From Leptospira brenneri (GTDB lineage: Bacteria; Spirochaetota; Leptospiria; Leptospirales; Leptospiraceae), in the NCBI RefSeq assembly GCF_002812125.1, contig NZ_NPDQ01000001.1:372001-436000 (forward strand): a DNA stretch of 64,000 nt. The letters run 5' to 3'. The notes under the pieces are model-generated. The model made no database searches and was not told the origin of the DNA. It worked only from the letters and a program-made list of their open reading frames with translations. Positions 56,171-64,000 of this stretch are shown in pieces; position 1 is the first letter of the stretch, and the number at the start of each line of letters is the position of its first letter. The translations under genes and the position numbers were made by a program.

Positions 56171-56776
56171 ATGCACTTATTCCCAAGGTCTGAATCAGAA
56201 AACCTTTTACCTTATGACGGGGTTTTGTTGTATATTCCCCAATTTCTCCCCGCCAAGGAAGCAGATAGGTTTTTTACTGTTTTGATGGATGAGATAGAAT
56301 GGAAGTCCGATGAAGCCATCCTCTATGGAAAACACATCACAACCAAAAGAAGTGTCGCCTGGTATGCGGAAAAAGGATTTTCCTACCGGTATTCGGGAAC
56401 CACAAAAACAGCCCTACCTTGGTCCTCGTTACTTTTGGAATTAAAAACAAAAGTGGAGCAGACATCGAAAGAAAAATTCAATTCCTGTCTCTTAAATTTA
56501 TACCATGATGGAAGTGAAGGGATGGCTTGGCATAGTGATGACGAAACCTCCTTACGTCCCAATTCAACCATTGCTTCTCTGAGTTTTGGTGCAGAACGAT
56601 TCTTTCGTTATAAACATAAAAAAACAGGAGAGCAGGTTGAGTTACAATTAGAACACGGAAGTTTGTTACTAATGAAAGATGTGATCCAAAGGCATTGGTT
56701 GCATTCCCTTCCCAAGGCTATGAAAGTCAAACGACCAAGGATTAATTTAACCTTTCGTCAATTTGGATTGGTTTAA
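56171..56776 (+). CDS. AlkB-type 2-oxoglutarate/Fe(II)-dependent dioxygenase
   Basis: AlkB proteins reverse alkylation damage in DNA or RNA by oxidative demethylation. The 201-residue product has the iron ligands His121 and Asp123 (WHSDDE) and His178 (HWLHSLP), and the 2-oxoglutarate-binding motif around Arg190 and Arg196 (PRINLTFR). Length matches short bacterial AlkB (ALKBH2-like). It is followed by a convergent gene overlapping by 4 bases. No LexA-type site was seen. Confidence 0.93.
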   Translation: MHLFPRSESENLLPYDGVLLYIPQFLPAKEADRFFTVLMDEIEWKSDEAILYGKHITTKRSVAWYAEKGFSYRYSGTTKTALPWSSLLLELKTKVEQTSKEKFNSCLLNLYHDGSEGMAWHSDDETSLRPNSTIASLSFGAERFFRYKHKKTGEQVELQLEHGSLLLMKDVIQRHWLHSLPKAMKVKRPRINLTFRQFGLV

Positions 56777-57357
56777 AAACCGTTTTTGGAAAGTAAATCC
56801 TTTAGTTGTTCATCGGATTTTTGATTCCATTGAACTAAAATTTTGTACGGATCTCCTTTTAAGTCCAATAATTTACAAAATGCAGGTTCTGTTTTGATAC
56901 CCTCCTGTTTGAGGTTTCGAATCCTTTCGCGAAATGTTGGATTTGCTAATGTTAACAATCGGTTTTCTACCATCATGTGGATCCAACCATATTGTTCTGT
57001 TGGTTCTAAGGATTGTCCAAAAATCTCATATTGAAATTTTTTAGTTTTAAATCGGCAAATTAAAGTTACACGAAGATCTACCGTTTTCTCAACAAAAGAA
57101 TATTCAGGTAGGTTCCGAAACTTTGCATAACAAATTTTTTGTAAATGAGCGGGGATATTAAATTTTACTAAAATATCAACATCGCTAGTTTCTGTATCGA
57201 TATCCAATGGAATTGTTCCTGCAATCACAGGTTTAAATCCATTTAAACTCTTTAGAATTTTCCAATTTTCTAAATCGTCCGCTAATTCCTTTTGTTTTGC
57301 AGTTCCCGTTTGTAAGTAATCAACTTGAAGGAACGGATTGGTTAGCGCGGATTGCAT
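56773..57357 (-). CDS. DUF4269 family protein (nucleotidyltransferase-like)
   Basis: The 194-residue product starts at ATG 57357 (MQSALTNPF); the frame is open further, but the extension enters the GC-rich repeat region and is rejected. It has PVIAGTIPLDIDTETSDVDILV, where the DVD pair resembles a nucleotidyltransferase metal site, and the helical tail TLANPTFRERIRNLK. DUF4269 proteins are predicted nucleotidyltransferase relatives of unknown target. Confidence 0.85.
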   Translation of the reverse strand: MQSALTNPFLQVDYLQTGTAKQKELADDLENWKILKSLNGFKPVIAGTIPLDIDTETSDVDILVKFNIPAHLQKICYAKFRNLPEYSFVEKTVDLRVTLICRFKTKKFQYEIFGQSLEPTEQYGWIHMMVENRLLTLANPTFRERIRNLKQEGIKTEPAFCKLLDLKGDPYKILVQWNQKSDEQLKDLLSKNGF

Positions 57358-57383
57358 ATTATGTCTCTTGCACTCGGTCTCGG

Positions 57384-57436
57384 CCCCCACCCTGAATGGG
57401 TGGTGGAGGCGGGCTTGTGGGAGTTCATTCCCGGCC
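57384..57436 (+). repeat. GC-rich hairpin element related to the 54-55 base repeat
   Basis: CCACCC (57387-57392), loop TGAAT, GGGTGG (57398-57403) form a perfect hairpin, followed by GGAGGCGGGC and GGGAGTTC. The first hairpin resembles that of the repeat copies at 38253 and 46646 (CCC-x-CCC, loop with GAAT, GGG-x-GG), and GGAGGCGGG is the complement of CCCGCCTCC in those copies. The relation is likely but not base-for-base. It lies between DUF4269 and the epimerase gene. Confidence 0.5.
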
Positions 57437-57547
57437 CAACTCCTACCATAAAATTTCACACTTGTCTCCTGGGAACCGAATCTCGATAAAAATTTTAAAG
57501 AAAACTTCACAGTTCCCCTGGGCAAAGGGCAGGTTTTTGCAATCGGA

Positions 57548-58600
57548 TTATATGAGTCCTGAAGTTTGCATTTGGTTCACATGATCTACGAAAGTTTCGT
57601 TTAACGATCGATAGGTTAATCCTAAATCAGATTTGCTATACTCATTGTTCAAGTTCAATGGTTGCCCAATGTTATTTTTTGTATAACTCCAAGACAATCC
57701 AAAGAACGGCCCAATCACATACACAAGTGCTTTTGGTAGATTTCCAGTAGGAACAGAATATTTTTTTCCAAAATTTTCTTTTACGATCTTTGCGACGCCT
57801 AACATTGGTATTACTTCGGCAGAAGTAATATGTCTTCCTTTGGCATTCGGTGTGAACCCTGCAAGAATGTGAGCTCTTGCCACATCCCTTACATCAACAA
57901 ATCCCATTTTTGTATCGGGAACACCTGTACGAAAAACCCCCGTAAGCATATTTTTCATAAACTCAACACTAGTTCCGTCGAGTCGTTTCGAAAGTGAAGG
58001 ACCCATCACAAAAGAAGGATTGATCACAACTAAATCCCAACGTGTTTGCTTTTTTTGAATTTCCCAAGCTTCTTTTTCTGCCAATGTTTTGGAGTAAGCA
58101 TAAGGTTGGTGAGTGAGATTGCTTGTTGTATTCCAGTGTTCTTCGGTGAAGGTATTGTTGGGAACTTGTAATGAATCAATATTATCACTGTGAATGGCTG
58201 CCACACTTGATGTTAAAACAACTCGTTTTACAGAAGAAACACGGTTACAAGACTCCAGAACGTTCCTCGTTCCTTGTAATGCGGGGTCAACGAGTTGTTT
58301 CTGTGCATTTTTAATCCCTGCTACAAAAAACGGAGATGCTGTATGGATTACAAGTTCAGTTCCTTCGATTGTTTGATCAAAACTCCCATCTTGCAAAAGA
58401 TCAGCTTCTAATAACGTAAGTTTATCTTTAAACTGATCCTTTAATTCCAACAGATGTGCAATCTTTTTGTTGTCCTTTAAACTGCGAACGGTGGCTCTTA
58501 CCGACTTTCCTTCTTCTAACAAGTATTTAACGATCCAGGACGCAATGTATCCTGATCCCCCTGTTACAACAACGGGTAATTCTGAATTGATAGATTTCAT
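57548..58600 (-). CDS. Extended-SDR NAD(P)-dependent epimerase/dehydratase (dihydroflavonol reductase-like)
   Basis: The 350-residue protein (start ATG 58600 after AAGGA) has the nucleotide-binding motif [17 protein letters not shown], and the active-site YAYSKTLAE (YxxxK). The [10 protein letters not shown] and SSVAAIHSD strings resemble cinnamyl-alcohol/dihydroflavonol reductases. It probably reduces or epimerises a small carbonyl compound. It is a single gene with the GC-rich block upstream. Substrate unknown. Confidence 0.9.
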   Translation of the reverse strand: MKSINSELPVVVTGGSGYIASWIVKYLLEEGKSVRATVRSLKDNKKIAHLLELKDQFKDKLTLLEADLLQDGSFDQTIEGTELVIHTASPFFVAGIKNAQKQLVDPALQGTRNVLESCNRVSSVKRVVLTSSVAAIHSDNIDSLQVPNNTFTEEHWNTTSNLTHQPYAYSKTLAEKEAWEIQKKQTRWDLVVINPSFVMGPSLSKRLDGTSVEFMKNMLTGVFRTGVPDTKMGFVDVRDVARAHILAGFTPNAKGRHITSAEVIPMLGVAKIVKENFGKKYSVPTGNLPKALVYVIGPFFGLSWSYTKNNIGQPLNLNNEYSKSDLGLTYRSLNETFVDHVNQMQTSGLI

Positions 58601-58720
58601 ATTGATCCTTAGACTAAATTCCATCCTCTGGAGCATACAAATCCCTTCGATTCTGGCAAAACATAAAACAAATCTCCAATCATTTCTACTAATACAAAAA
58701 TTCTATGTTGTTCTTTTTTT

Positions 58721-58837
58721 GGGCGAGGCCCAAGGGCCCGGGCTTTTCCGGGGTCCGCGTTCGCTCCCGTCTCCGATGCCGCTTCCAGCGTCTTTCGGAG
58801 ACCAAGCCCTCCAAATCCCTCTCGCAAAGAGGATTGA
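58721..58837. repeat. Very GC-rich structured block in a divergent intergenic gap
   Basis: Bases 58721-58800 are about 71% GC by count (57 of 80), in a region otherwise AT-rich. The block has stacked dyads: GGCCC-AA-GGGCC, an 8-base arm pair GTCTCCGA (58769-58776) with TCGGAGAC (58795-58802) enclosing CGCT-TCC-AGCG (58780-58790), and CCTCT-CGCAA-AGAGG (58818-58832) followed by ATTGAAA. No convincing gene lies in it, although one frame stays open. It may be a dispersed repeat or structured RNA; its copy number is unknown here. It fills most of the gap between 58601 and 58899. Confidence 0.6.
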
Positions 58838-58899
58838 AATTAAAACCAGGAACGGAAAGGGTTTGCCATAAAAAAATCTTCCTATCATTTTTGTTTGTT

Positions 58900-59931
58900 A
58901 TGCCAACTCTGAACACCATCCAAACGAAACAGAAATTTTATCAGTTCATTATGTATCTATTGATTTTTCTTTTTTCTTCTAGTTGTGCCTTTCGATCTTC
59001 GGGAGATTTACATCTTTATGATTCTTATTTTCCCCATGAAACTGGGCTGATTCCAATTCCCAAAGGAAAGGTAAGAGCCACTTTTTTAGGAACCGCATCA
59101 ATTTTGTTAGATGATGGAGAAACTCAAATTCTAACGGATGGTTTTTTTACCAGACCATCCTTATGGAAAACAGCATTTTCCAAAATAGAATCCGATCCTG
59201 TCACCATTCAATCTGTGATCGAAAAAGCAAAAATTGATCACCTGAAAGCAATTTTTGTCTGTCATTCTCATTACGATCATGTAATGGATTCTCCCTTTGT
59301 CGCTAAACAAACAAAGGCGAAACTCTATGGATCTTCATCGACTCTAAACGTGGGGCTTGGAGCAGGTTTATCTAACGAACAAATGGTTTTATTCCAACCG
59401 GGAACGCCTATTGTCATCGGAAAATTTACGATTACTGTTTTGGAATCCAAACACACACCTCCTTTTCGAATTTTGGGAAAAACAAATGCTACCGATCCCA
59501 ATCATCCCAATATAGATTCCCCACTGGCTGGACCGGTCAAAGCAACAGATTATATTGAAGGTGGGACTTTTGATTTTCTCATCCAACATGGAAAAAATAA
59601 AATCTTAATCAAAAGTAGTACAAATTTTGTCGAAGGAGCGTTTGATAAGATACACGCAGATGTTTTATTTTTAGGGATTGCTCAACTTTCCTTACAACCA
59701 ATTTTGTTTCAGGAACAATTCTATAAAGAAACCATACAAACATTAAAACCAAAACTTCTTATCCCCATCCACTGGGATAATTTTTTCAAACCACTCTCCG
59801 TACCTTTAGAACCAAATCTCAAACTAGGAGATGATTTTGACGGTAACCTGAAATTTATTTTGAAACGGACTTCGGAAGAAAAGATCCAAGTCCAGTTACT
59901 GCAAGGATTCGAAACCATTGATTTGTTTTAA
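58900..59931 (+). CDS. MBL-fold metallo-hydrolase lipoprotein
   Basis: The product (343 residues from ATG 58900, or 326 from ATG 58951) has a lipobox LFSSSC, then a metallo-beta-lactamase fold with the metal motif HSHYDH near residue 125, followed by Asp and His segments (LESKHTPP and IPIHWDN). It should hydrolyse a phosphodiester, ester or similar bond at the cell envelope. Frames further upstream run through the GC-rich block and are rejected. Substrate unknown. Confidence 0.85.
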   Translation: MPTLNTIQTKQKFYQFIMYLLIFLFSSSCAFRSSGDLHLYDSYFPHETGLIPIPKGKVRATFLGTASILLDDGETQILTDGFFTRPSLWKTAFSKIESDPVTIQSVIEKAKIDHLKAIFVCHSHYDHVMDSPFVAKQTKAKLYGSSSTLNVGLGAGLSNEQMVLFQPGTPIVIGKFTITVLESKHTPPFRILGKTNATDPNHPNIDSPLAGPVKATDYIEGGTFDFLIQHGKNKILIKSSTNFVEGAFDKIHADVLFLGIAQLSLQPILFQEQFYKETIQTLKPKLLIPIHWDNFFKPLSVPLEPNLKLGDDFDGNLKFILKRTSEEKIQVQLLQGFETIDLF

Positions 59932-60097
59932 AAGTTAGTTCGAAAACACAATAAAGTGTTCATCATCGTATTTTTGATGCTATGTGAAGAAAAGATTTAA
60001 TAAAAGTATTTGGACCTATGATTTAGGACAGGTCAATTTTTTACTTGTCTAAGTCAAAAGAGGTTCGGATTCTTTGTAACTGTCGAGGTAAAATCTC

Positions 60098-61396
60098 TTG
60101 AAAAAAATGATCCTAACTCTTTTGGCTTTTGTCGTTCTATTTTGTAAAAATAGTCCGATCGAAAACTCTATCGTCATTGAACGAATCCAAGCAGCATCTT
60201 CTGCTGATGGCACAAGCCCCATCAATGTATTCAAACCGGGCAAATATTGGAAACCGGAGACTAATTTGGATGGGATTACCATTTTTTTCTCTAATGGTGT
60301 TAAGTGGAACCAACCGGGGAAAACAGACGGACGAGCCTTTTTTAATGAAATTTCTATTGAGTGCCAAGAGAAAAAAGGATATGTAGCATTTTATAAAGAT
60401 GGAAGTTATGCGACTAATTTTAACTGCGCTAAGGAAACACCGCAAAAAATAAGATCCAATGGAGTTCATGTAATTTATTTATTACCAGAATCAGGGAATG
60501 GAATTCAAACGGTTTCATTTTATCAAAATGGCAAAAAATTGGATGTCGCCTATCCTGAACCAATTGTTGGCCAAGTCACTGCGAGTAGTACACTCCCTAA
60601 TTATCCCGCTTATAGTTTGTTTGATGGAAGTATTGATTTTGCTTGGGTGGAAGGTGCCAAAGCCAATGGGGAAGGTGAGTCTTTTCAAATCGAATTAGAA
60701 GATAATATCGATTTATCTGGGTTTGAAATTTTTAACGGATATCAAAGATTAGATGCTTTATTTTATAAAAATGGTTCTGTCACCGAGTTACTTGTGTCCG
60801 ATGGTTCTGAATCTTTTCCGATCAAAATTGAAGACAGACAAGGAGGACAAAGGATATTTTTTCCAAAAACACTTTCAGGAAAAAAATTCACATTCACCAT
60901 TCAAAAAGTTCGGCCAGGAAAAACTTGGACAGATACAGTCATTGCTGAAATCATTTTACTTGGGGAAAAAGGTAAAAGATACACAGTCCTAGATAAAGAT
61001 GCGGATGAATTCAAAAGTTCCGTTCTTTCTAAAACAAAAAATACCATTCTTTCTGGAGTAGTCAACAAAGCTGTATTCAGAGATGTTTCGGATGGTAGTT
61101 TCCGATTGGATTATGTATTTCGCTCCAATGGTTCCTTTGTCATTTGGAAAGATGATGAATCTGAAAAACGAGTGTTAGATGGAAATTGGGTTTTGTTAGA
61201 AGCATCTCCTACAGAAGCCAAAATTAAAATTTTTGGCCGAGACCACAAAGTTGTAACACAAAGTTTAGATTCGAATAGCCCTTATGCCGAAACTACCAGT
61301 GCAGTATCCACTCTTATTTTTGGTGATACACTTACCGTTAAAAAGTCAGGCAATACATTGCAGATGATTGGTAAAAAAGTCCAAATCGCTAAATAA
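60098..61396 (+). CDS. Lipoprotein with discoidin-like (NADase-type glycan-binding) domain
   Basis: The 432-residue product starts at TTG 60098 (GAGG upstream) and has a lipobox-like LFCKN. The region around 165-290 has the motif SLFDGSIDFAWVEGAKANGEGE, which matches the NADase-type glycan-binding module found in many leptospiral surface lipoproteins. The last third (about 300-430) is another beta-rich domain. It probably binds sugars on the outer membrane. It lies 5 bases before the GT-C-like gene. Confidence 0.8.
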   Translation: MKKMILTLLAFVVLFCKNSPIENSIVIERIQAASSADGTSPINVFKPGKYWKPETNLDGITIFFSNGVKWNQPGKTDGRAFFNEISIECQEKKGYVAFYKDGSYATNFNCAKETPQKIRSNGVHVIYLLPESGNGIQTVSFYQNGKKLDVAYPEPIVGQVTASSTLPNYPAYSLFDGSIDFAWVEGAKANGEGESFQIELEDNIDLSGFEIFNGYQRLDALFYKNGSVTELLVSDGSESFPIKIEDRQGGQRIFFPKTLSGKKFTFTIQKVRPGKTWTDTVIAEIILLGEKGKRYTVLDKDADEFKSSVLSKTKNTILSGVVNKAVFRDVSDGSFRLDYVFRSNGSFVIWKDDESEKRVLDGNWVLLEASPTEAKIKIFGRDHKVVTQSLDSNSPYAETTSAVSTLIFGDTLTVKKSGNTLQMIGKKVQIAK

Positions 61397-61401
61397 ATAT
61401 T

Positions 61402-62655
61402 TTGTTCGGTAAGGATATCTATTGGTATGGTGTCCAGGCAGTTTCCCTGATTGAAACGGGGAAATTGCATTCACCAGACCATTCTCCCGTTTTTCATATT
61501 GTAGCATTTTTGTTTCGATTCTTCGGAACGAGTGACGAGTCCCTATTTGCTTTCCAAATTTTAACTTCCGTTTGGTTGTTTCTATCTATCATAATCGCAA
61601 GAAAATTGGTTTTGAATTCCTTTGGACTTCCTAGTGTGATCTTCTTTGTTTTGAGTTTTTTATATCCAAAACAAAGTTGGGCATTGGGATTTCTGATTTT
61701 GTCGATTGGATTTTATTTTTCCACAAATCTTCGGTGGAAATGGATCTATCTAGGAATCAGTTTTGTTTTTGCCTTATGGTTTCACTCAATGGTCGGAATT
61801 TTAGGACTTGGACTTTTTGTTTTATACAAGATACCAAGAAAATTTGATCTCATACTTTTCCTTTTTGTGGCTTTCCTTCCTTTGATACTTCCCAAAGAAC
61901 TCGGAGAGCGAATTACATTTGAAACACATGGATTTCCTATCTTACTTGCCTTTGGAATCGCTGGTGTCGGATTTTTATGGGATTGGTTCTTTATGGTGTT
62001 TGAAAAGAATGTTTCTCATACGGTTCTCCTCTTTAGAAGGACAATTGCGTTTATGGGATTTTTACTCGTTTTACCTTTGTTTCATTTTGCCGACATCCAA
62101 TACCGCATCCTTCTTTCCCTCATCCTTCTCTCTCAAATTTTTACGATCATAAATTGGAAACAATACCTCATTACGGGCGTCAGTTTTATTTTATGGGCCT
62201 ATACCGTTTTCAATTCCCCGAATTTATTTCGTTATCCCTATGAACAAATGTGGGATCCAGGAGAAAAGGCTGCCACTTTTTCTAATAATGGTTTGCTTGT
62301 GGCTCATCACGGGTTTTGTGAATTTTATCATTTTCAATTTCGAAAAGATTGTTTATCCTGGGAGCCAGATGAAAAGGCAATCTCGGAACTTCCTTCTGGT
62401 ACAAAGATCTACCGACTTGTGTATGGAATTCGTTTTGAAAACCTTCGTGCCAGTAAAGAAGATCCGAACACTCCGATTTTTACTTTGATTGAGCCTTTGG
62501 GAGAATACCAAATGGTATTGGAAGAGGATTGGAAACGTTACCGTTTGTGGTTAGAGAAACGTAACTCGAAACTTCTTTCGGTGGCAAAGTCTTGGAAGAA
62601 TCCATATCGAAAACGACCTAGTTTTTTAAAGAGAAAACAATCGTATGGGATTTAG
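61402..62655 (+). CDS. Multi-pass membrane protein, GT-C glycosyltransferase-like
   Basis: The 417-residue protein has about 10 hydrophobic helices and a soluble C-terminus of about 120 residues. The N-terminal DIYWYGVQAV and TGKLHSPDHSP strings resemble the acidic first loop of GT-C glycosyltransferases. Unusually, the first helix that should precede this loop is missing, because TTG 61402 is the first possible start after an in-frame TAA. It is 5 bases after the lipoprotein stop and overlaps vanW by 11 bases. The true start or a truncation is unresolved. Confidence 0.72.
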   Translation: MFGKDIYWYGVQAVSLIETGKLHSPDHSPVFHIVAFLFRFFGTSDESLFAFQILTSVWLFLSIIIARKLVLNSFGLPSVIFFVLSFLYPKQSWALGFLILSIGFYFSTNLRWKWIYLGISFVFALWFHSMVGILGLGLFVLYKIPRKFDLILFLFVAFLPLILPKELGERITFETHGFPILLAFGIAGVGFLWDWFFMVFEKNVSHTVLLFRRTIAFMGFLLVLPLFHFADIQYRILLSLILLSQIFTIINWKQYLITGVSFILWAYTVFNSPNLFRYPYEQMWDPGEKAATFSNNGLLVAHHGFCEFYHFQFRKDCLSWEPDEKAISELPSGTKIYRLVYGIRFENLRASKEDPNTPIFTLIEPLGEYQMVLEEDWKRYRLWLEKRNSKLLSVAKSWKNPYRKRPSFLKRKQSYGI

Positions 62656-63538
62656 TTTCAAAAAAAAATCCATTCCCGGTATGCATCAAAGGGTCAATCG
62701 TGGAAACCTTCGTTTGTTTCTCGGTAAAATCTATTTTCAATGGAAACGGTATTTGGTTTGGTTTCTCGAAAGAAAATCCTTTGCGAGCACAAAAATATCT
62801 TTCAATGAGTTATCTCATCTCTTTCCTATTTCTGTTTTCAAACATTCCTCACCCATTTATCGCAAACTGAAAGATGTACCCATGTATCTTCAAGAAAACA
62901 AAAGGGTTAATTTAAGTATCGCCATTCTAAAGTTAGATGGTTTAGTTTTAAATCCTGGAGAAGTGTTTTCCTTTTGGTATCTTGTTGGAAAACCAACAAA
63001 ACGAAAAGGGTATTTGCCCGGGATGCAATTACGAAACGGGAGTTTTATCGAACGCACCGGTGGTGGCCTTTGTCAAATGGCAAATCTTATCTATTGGATG
63101 AGTTTACATACTCCGTTAACAATCAAAGAACGATGGCGCCATAGCTTTGATATCTTTCCTGATTCCGAAAGGACATTACCTTTTGGGTCTGGTGCCACTT
63201 TGTCTTATAATTATATTGATTTACAGATCAAAAATACAACCAAACAGACATTTGTATTGCATCTCTGGATTGAGGATGATTTCTTAAAAGGAGAATGGTA
63301 TTCCGATGTGGAAATTCCTTTTTCCTATCAAGTTTATGAATCCTATCATGGATTTCATGCGGAACCTTGGGGGGGATATACCAGAAGGAATGCCATCCGA
63401 AAGAAAAAGATTTCGAAAAGTACAAAAGAAATTTTGGATGATGAACTAGTAACAGAAAACGTCGCTTGGATGATGTACGAGCCACTTTTGGAAGAGGGAA
63501 GACAAGGTTCTGGTTCTCGTGATTCTAATTTAACATAG
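62645..63538 (+). CDS. VanW family protein
   Basis: The 297-residue protein shows the VanW core: LNPGEVFSFWYLVGKPTKRKGY, IERTGGGLCQMANLIYWM and the ITERTGGGLCQ-type Cys region (cited here as RTGGGLCQ), and the end RHSFDIFPDSERTLPFG. VanW occurs in some glycopeptide-resistance clusters but is widespread in unrelated bacteria. It has no signal peptide. It overlaps the GT-C-like gene by 11 bases and precedes a VanX-like gene by 58 bases. The reaction is unknown. Confidence 0.92.
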   Translation: MGFSFKKKSIPGMHQRVNRGNLRLFLGKIYFQWKRYLVWFLERKSFASTKISFNELSHLFPISVFKHSSPIYRKLKDVPMYLQENKRVNLSIAILKLDGLVLNPGEVFSFWYLVGKPTKRKGYLPGMQLRNGSFIERTGGGLCQMANLIYWMSLHTPLTIKERWRHSFDIFPDSERTLPFGSGATLSYNYIDLQIKNTTKQTFVLHLWIEDDFLKGEWYSDVEIPFSYQVYESYHGFHAEPWGGYTRRNAIRKKKISKSTKEILDDELVTENVAWMMYEPLLEEGRQGSGSRDSNLT

Positions 63539-63596
63539 ATCACATACAAATGTTATGCGAACTTGAAAAAATGGTTATAGGATTGGTAAAAACGAT

Positions 63597-64000
63597 ATGA
63601 AACTAATTATAATCGCAGTTTGTTTGGGAATTCCTTTTTTATCTCTAGTTTCCGAATCCACGGAAAACAAACCAAGTGTCTTGGATCGTCCGACTTACCA
63701 ACTATCGGTTCAAAAAAATCAAAACAAGGAACTCATTAACTTAGAAAAGAAAATTCCGAGTTTAGTTTTGGATATCAAATATGCTACTGCGAATAACTTT
63801 ACCAAACAGGTGATTTACAAAGAGGCAAAAGCATTTGCGAGAAAACCTGTGGCCGAGGCTTTAGGATTTGCACAAAAAGATTTTTTGCAACTTGGATATT
63901 CTATCAAAATTTATGATGCTTATAGGCCCTATGCAGCAACTGTCAAATTTTTTGAAATCGTTGGAGATACAAGATATGTAGCATCCCCAAAAACGGGTTC
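63597..64000 (+). CDS. VanX-like D-alanyl-D-alanine dipeptidase, N-terminal part (cut by window edge)
   Basis: ATG at 63597 opens a frame of 134 residues to the window end. It has a signal peptide (MKLIIIAVCLGIPFLSLV) and the VanX strings VLDIKYATANNF and IYDAYRPYAA; the metal-binding His/Asp cluster would lie beyond the edge. VanX cleaves D-Ala-D-Ala. In a Gram-negative, periplasmic VanX-like enzymes more likely serve peptidoglycan turnover than vancomycin resistance. It is next to vanW. Confidence 0.88.
   Translation, partial: MKLIIIAVCLGIPFLSLVSESTENKPSVLDRPTYQLSVQKNQNKELINLEKKIPSLVLDIKYATANNFTKQVIYKEAKAFARKPVAEALGFAQKDFLQLGYSIKIYDAYRPYAATVKFFEIVGDTRYVASPKTG

Noticed and set aside
58801..58840. 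CRISPR-like repeat (5-base stem followed by ATTGAAA)
   Set aside because: Only one copy is present, with no spacers or cas genes in the window.
58705..58899. N-terminal extension of the MBL-fold protein through the GC-rich block
   Set aside because: The extension is Arg/Pro/Ser-rich with no resemblance to a signal peptide, and the GC-rich block is structured DNA. A normal lipoprotein signal starts at 58900 or 58951.
62645..64000. Vancomycin resistance cluster
   Set aside because: VanH, VanA and VanS/VanR are absent, and both families are common in bacteria not exposed to glycopeptides; a peptidoglycan turnover role is more likely.

Overview
The window reads as chromosomal DNA from a Leptospira-type spirochaete, more likely a saprophytic than a pathogenic lineage. 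This is inferred from low-GC codon use, many short-signal-peptide lipoproteins, the flgN-flgK-flgL-fliW-csrA order, a fused B12-dependent isobutyryl-CoA mutase, a DUF1577-like protein, glycan-binding lipoproteins and frequent TTG/GTG starts. No species can be named without a database search. No rRNA, tRNA, prophage, insertion sequence or CRISPR array was seen.

Layout. 1-6.2 kb (minus strand): argJ, a PhoB/PhoR-like two-component pair, an ECF sigma factor with two small membrane proteins that may act as a non-classical anti-sigma module, another membrane protein and a DUF1577-like protein. 6.2-9.2 kb: an exported protein, aat (N-end-rule transferase), a lipoprotein, a DUF962/Mpo1-like membrane protein, a small Cys-motif protein and a short DUF1289 gene. 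9.3-14.9 kb: late flagellar operon (flgN, flgK, flgL, fliW, csrA) followed by a DUF374 acyltransferase and OsmC. 14.9-18.9 kb: a phosphoesterase, a YihQ-like GH31 glycosidase and a rhodanese-fold protein lacking its catalytic Cys. 19-23.7 kb: exported protein, DegP-like protease, protease-like protein without a triad, and a response regulator fused to an ATPase domain. 23.7-29 kb: envelope genes (outer-membrane-type protein, flippase-like protein, PAP2 phosphatase, PlsC-like acyltransferase).

29-37 kb: IcmF, a membrane protein with a voltage-sensor-like S4 helix, and a papain-family protease with fibronectin-like domains coupled to a small exported partner. 37-47 kb: a dihaem cytochrome c, two tandem strictosidine-synthase-like lipoproteins, an M24 peptidase, an AraC regulator, DUF1801, MATE, and an ArsR/double-AHSA1 operon with a clear palindromic operator. 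47-54 kb: an ankyrin-TonB lipoprotein, a 2Fe-2S ferredoxin, the glycine cleavage operon gcvT-gcvH-gcvP, a quinone-oxidoreductase-like protein and a 24-residue Lys/Ala protein with its own promoter and terminator. 54-64 kb: a SUFU-domain protein, AlkB, DUF4269, an epimerase/reductase, an MBL-fold lipoprotein, a glycan-binding lipoprotein, a GT-C-like membrane protein, VanW and a VanX start cut by the window edge.

Most of the window is ordinary chromosome. The less ordinary items are a dispersed GC-rich hairpin repeat (two near-identical copies plus a relative), a 71% GC structured block at 58.7 kb, the pore-less voltage-sensor-like protein, the tiny histone-tail-like protein, the sigma-factor gene whose conserved N-terminus has no usable start codon, and several enzyme-like proteins that have lost key residues.
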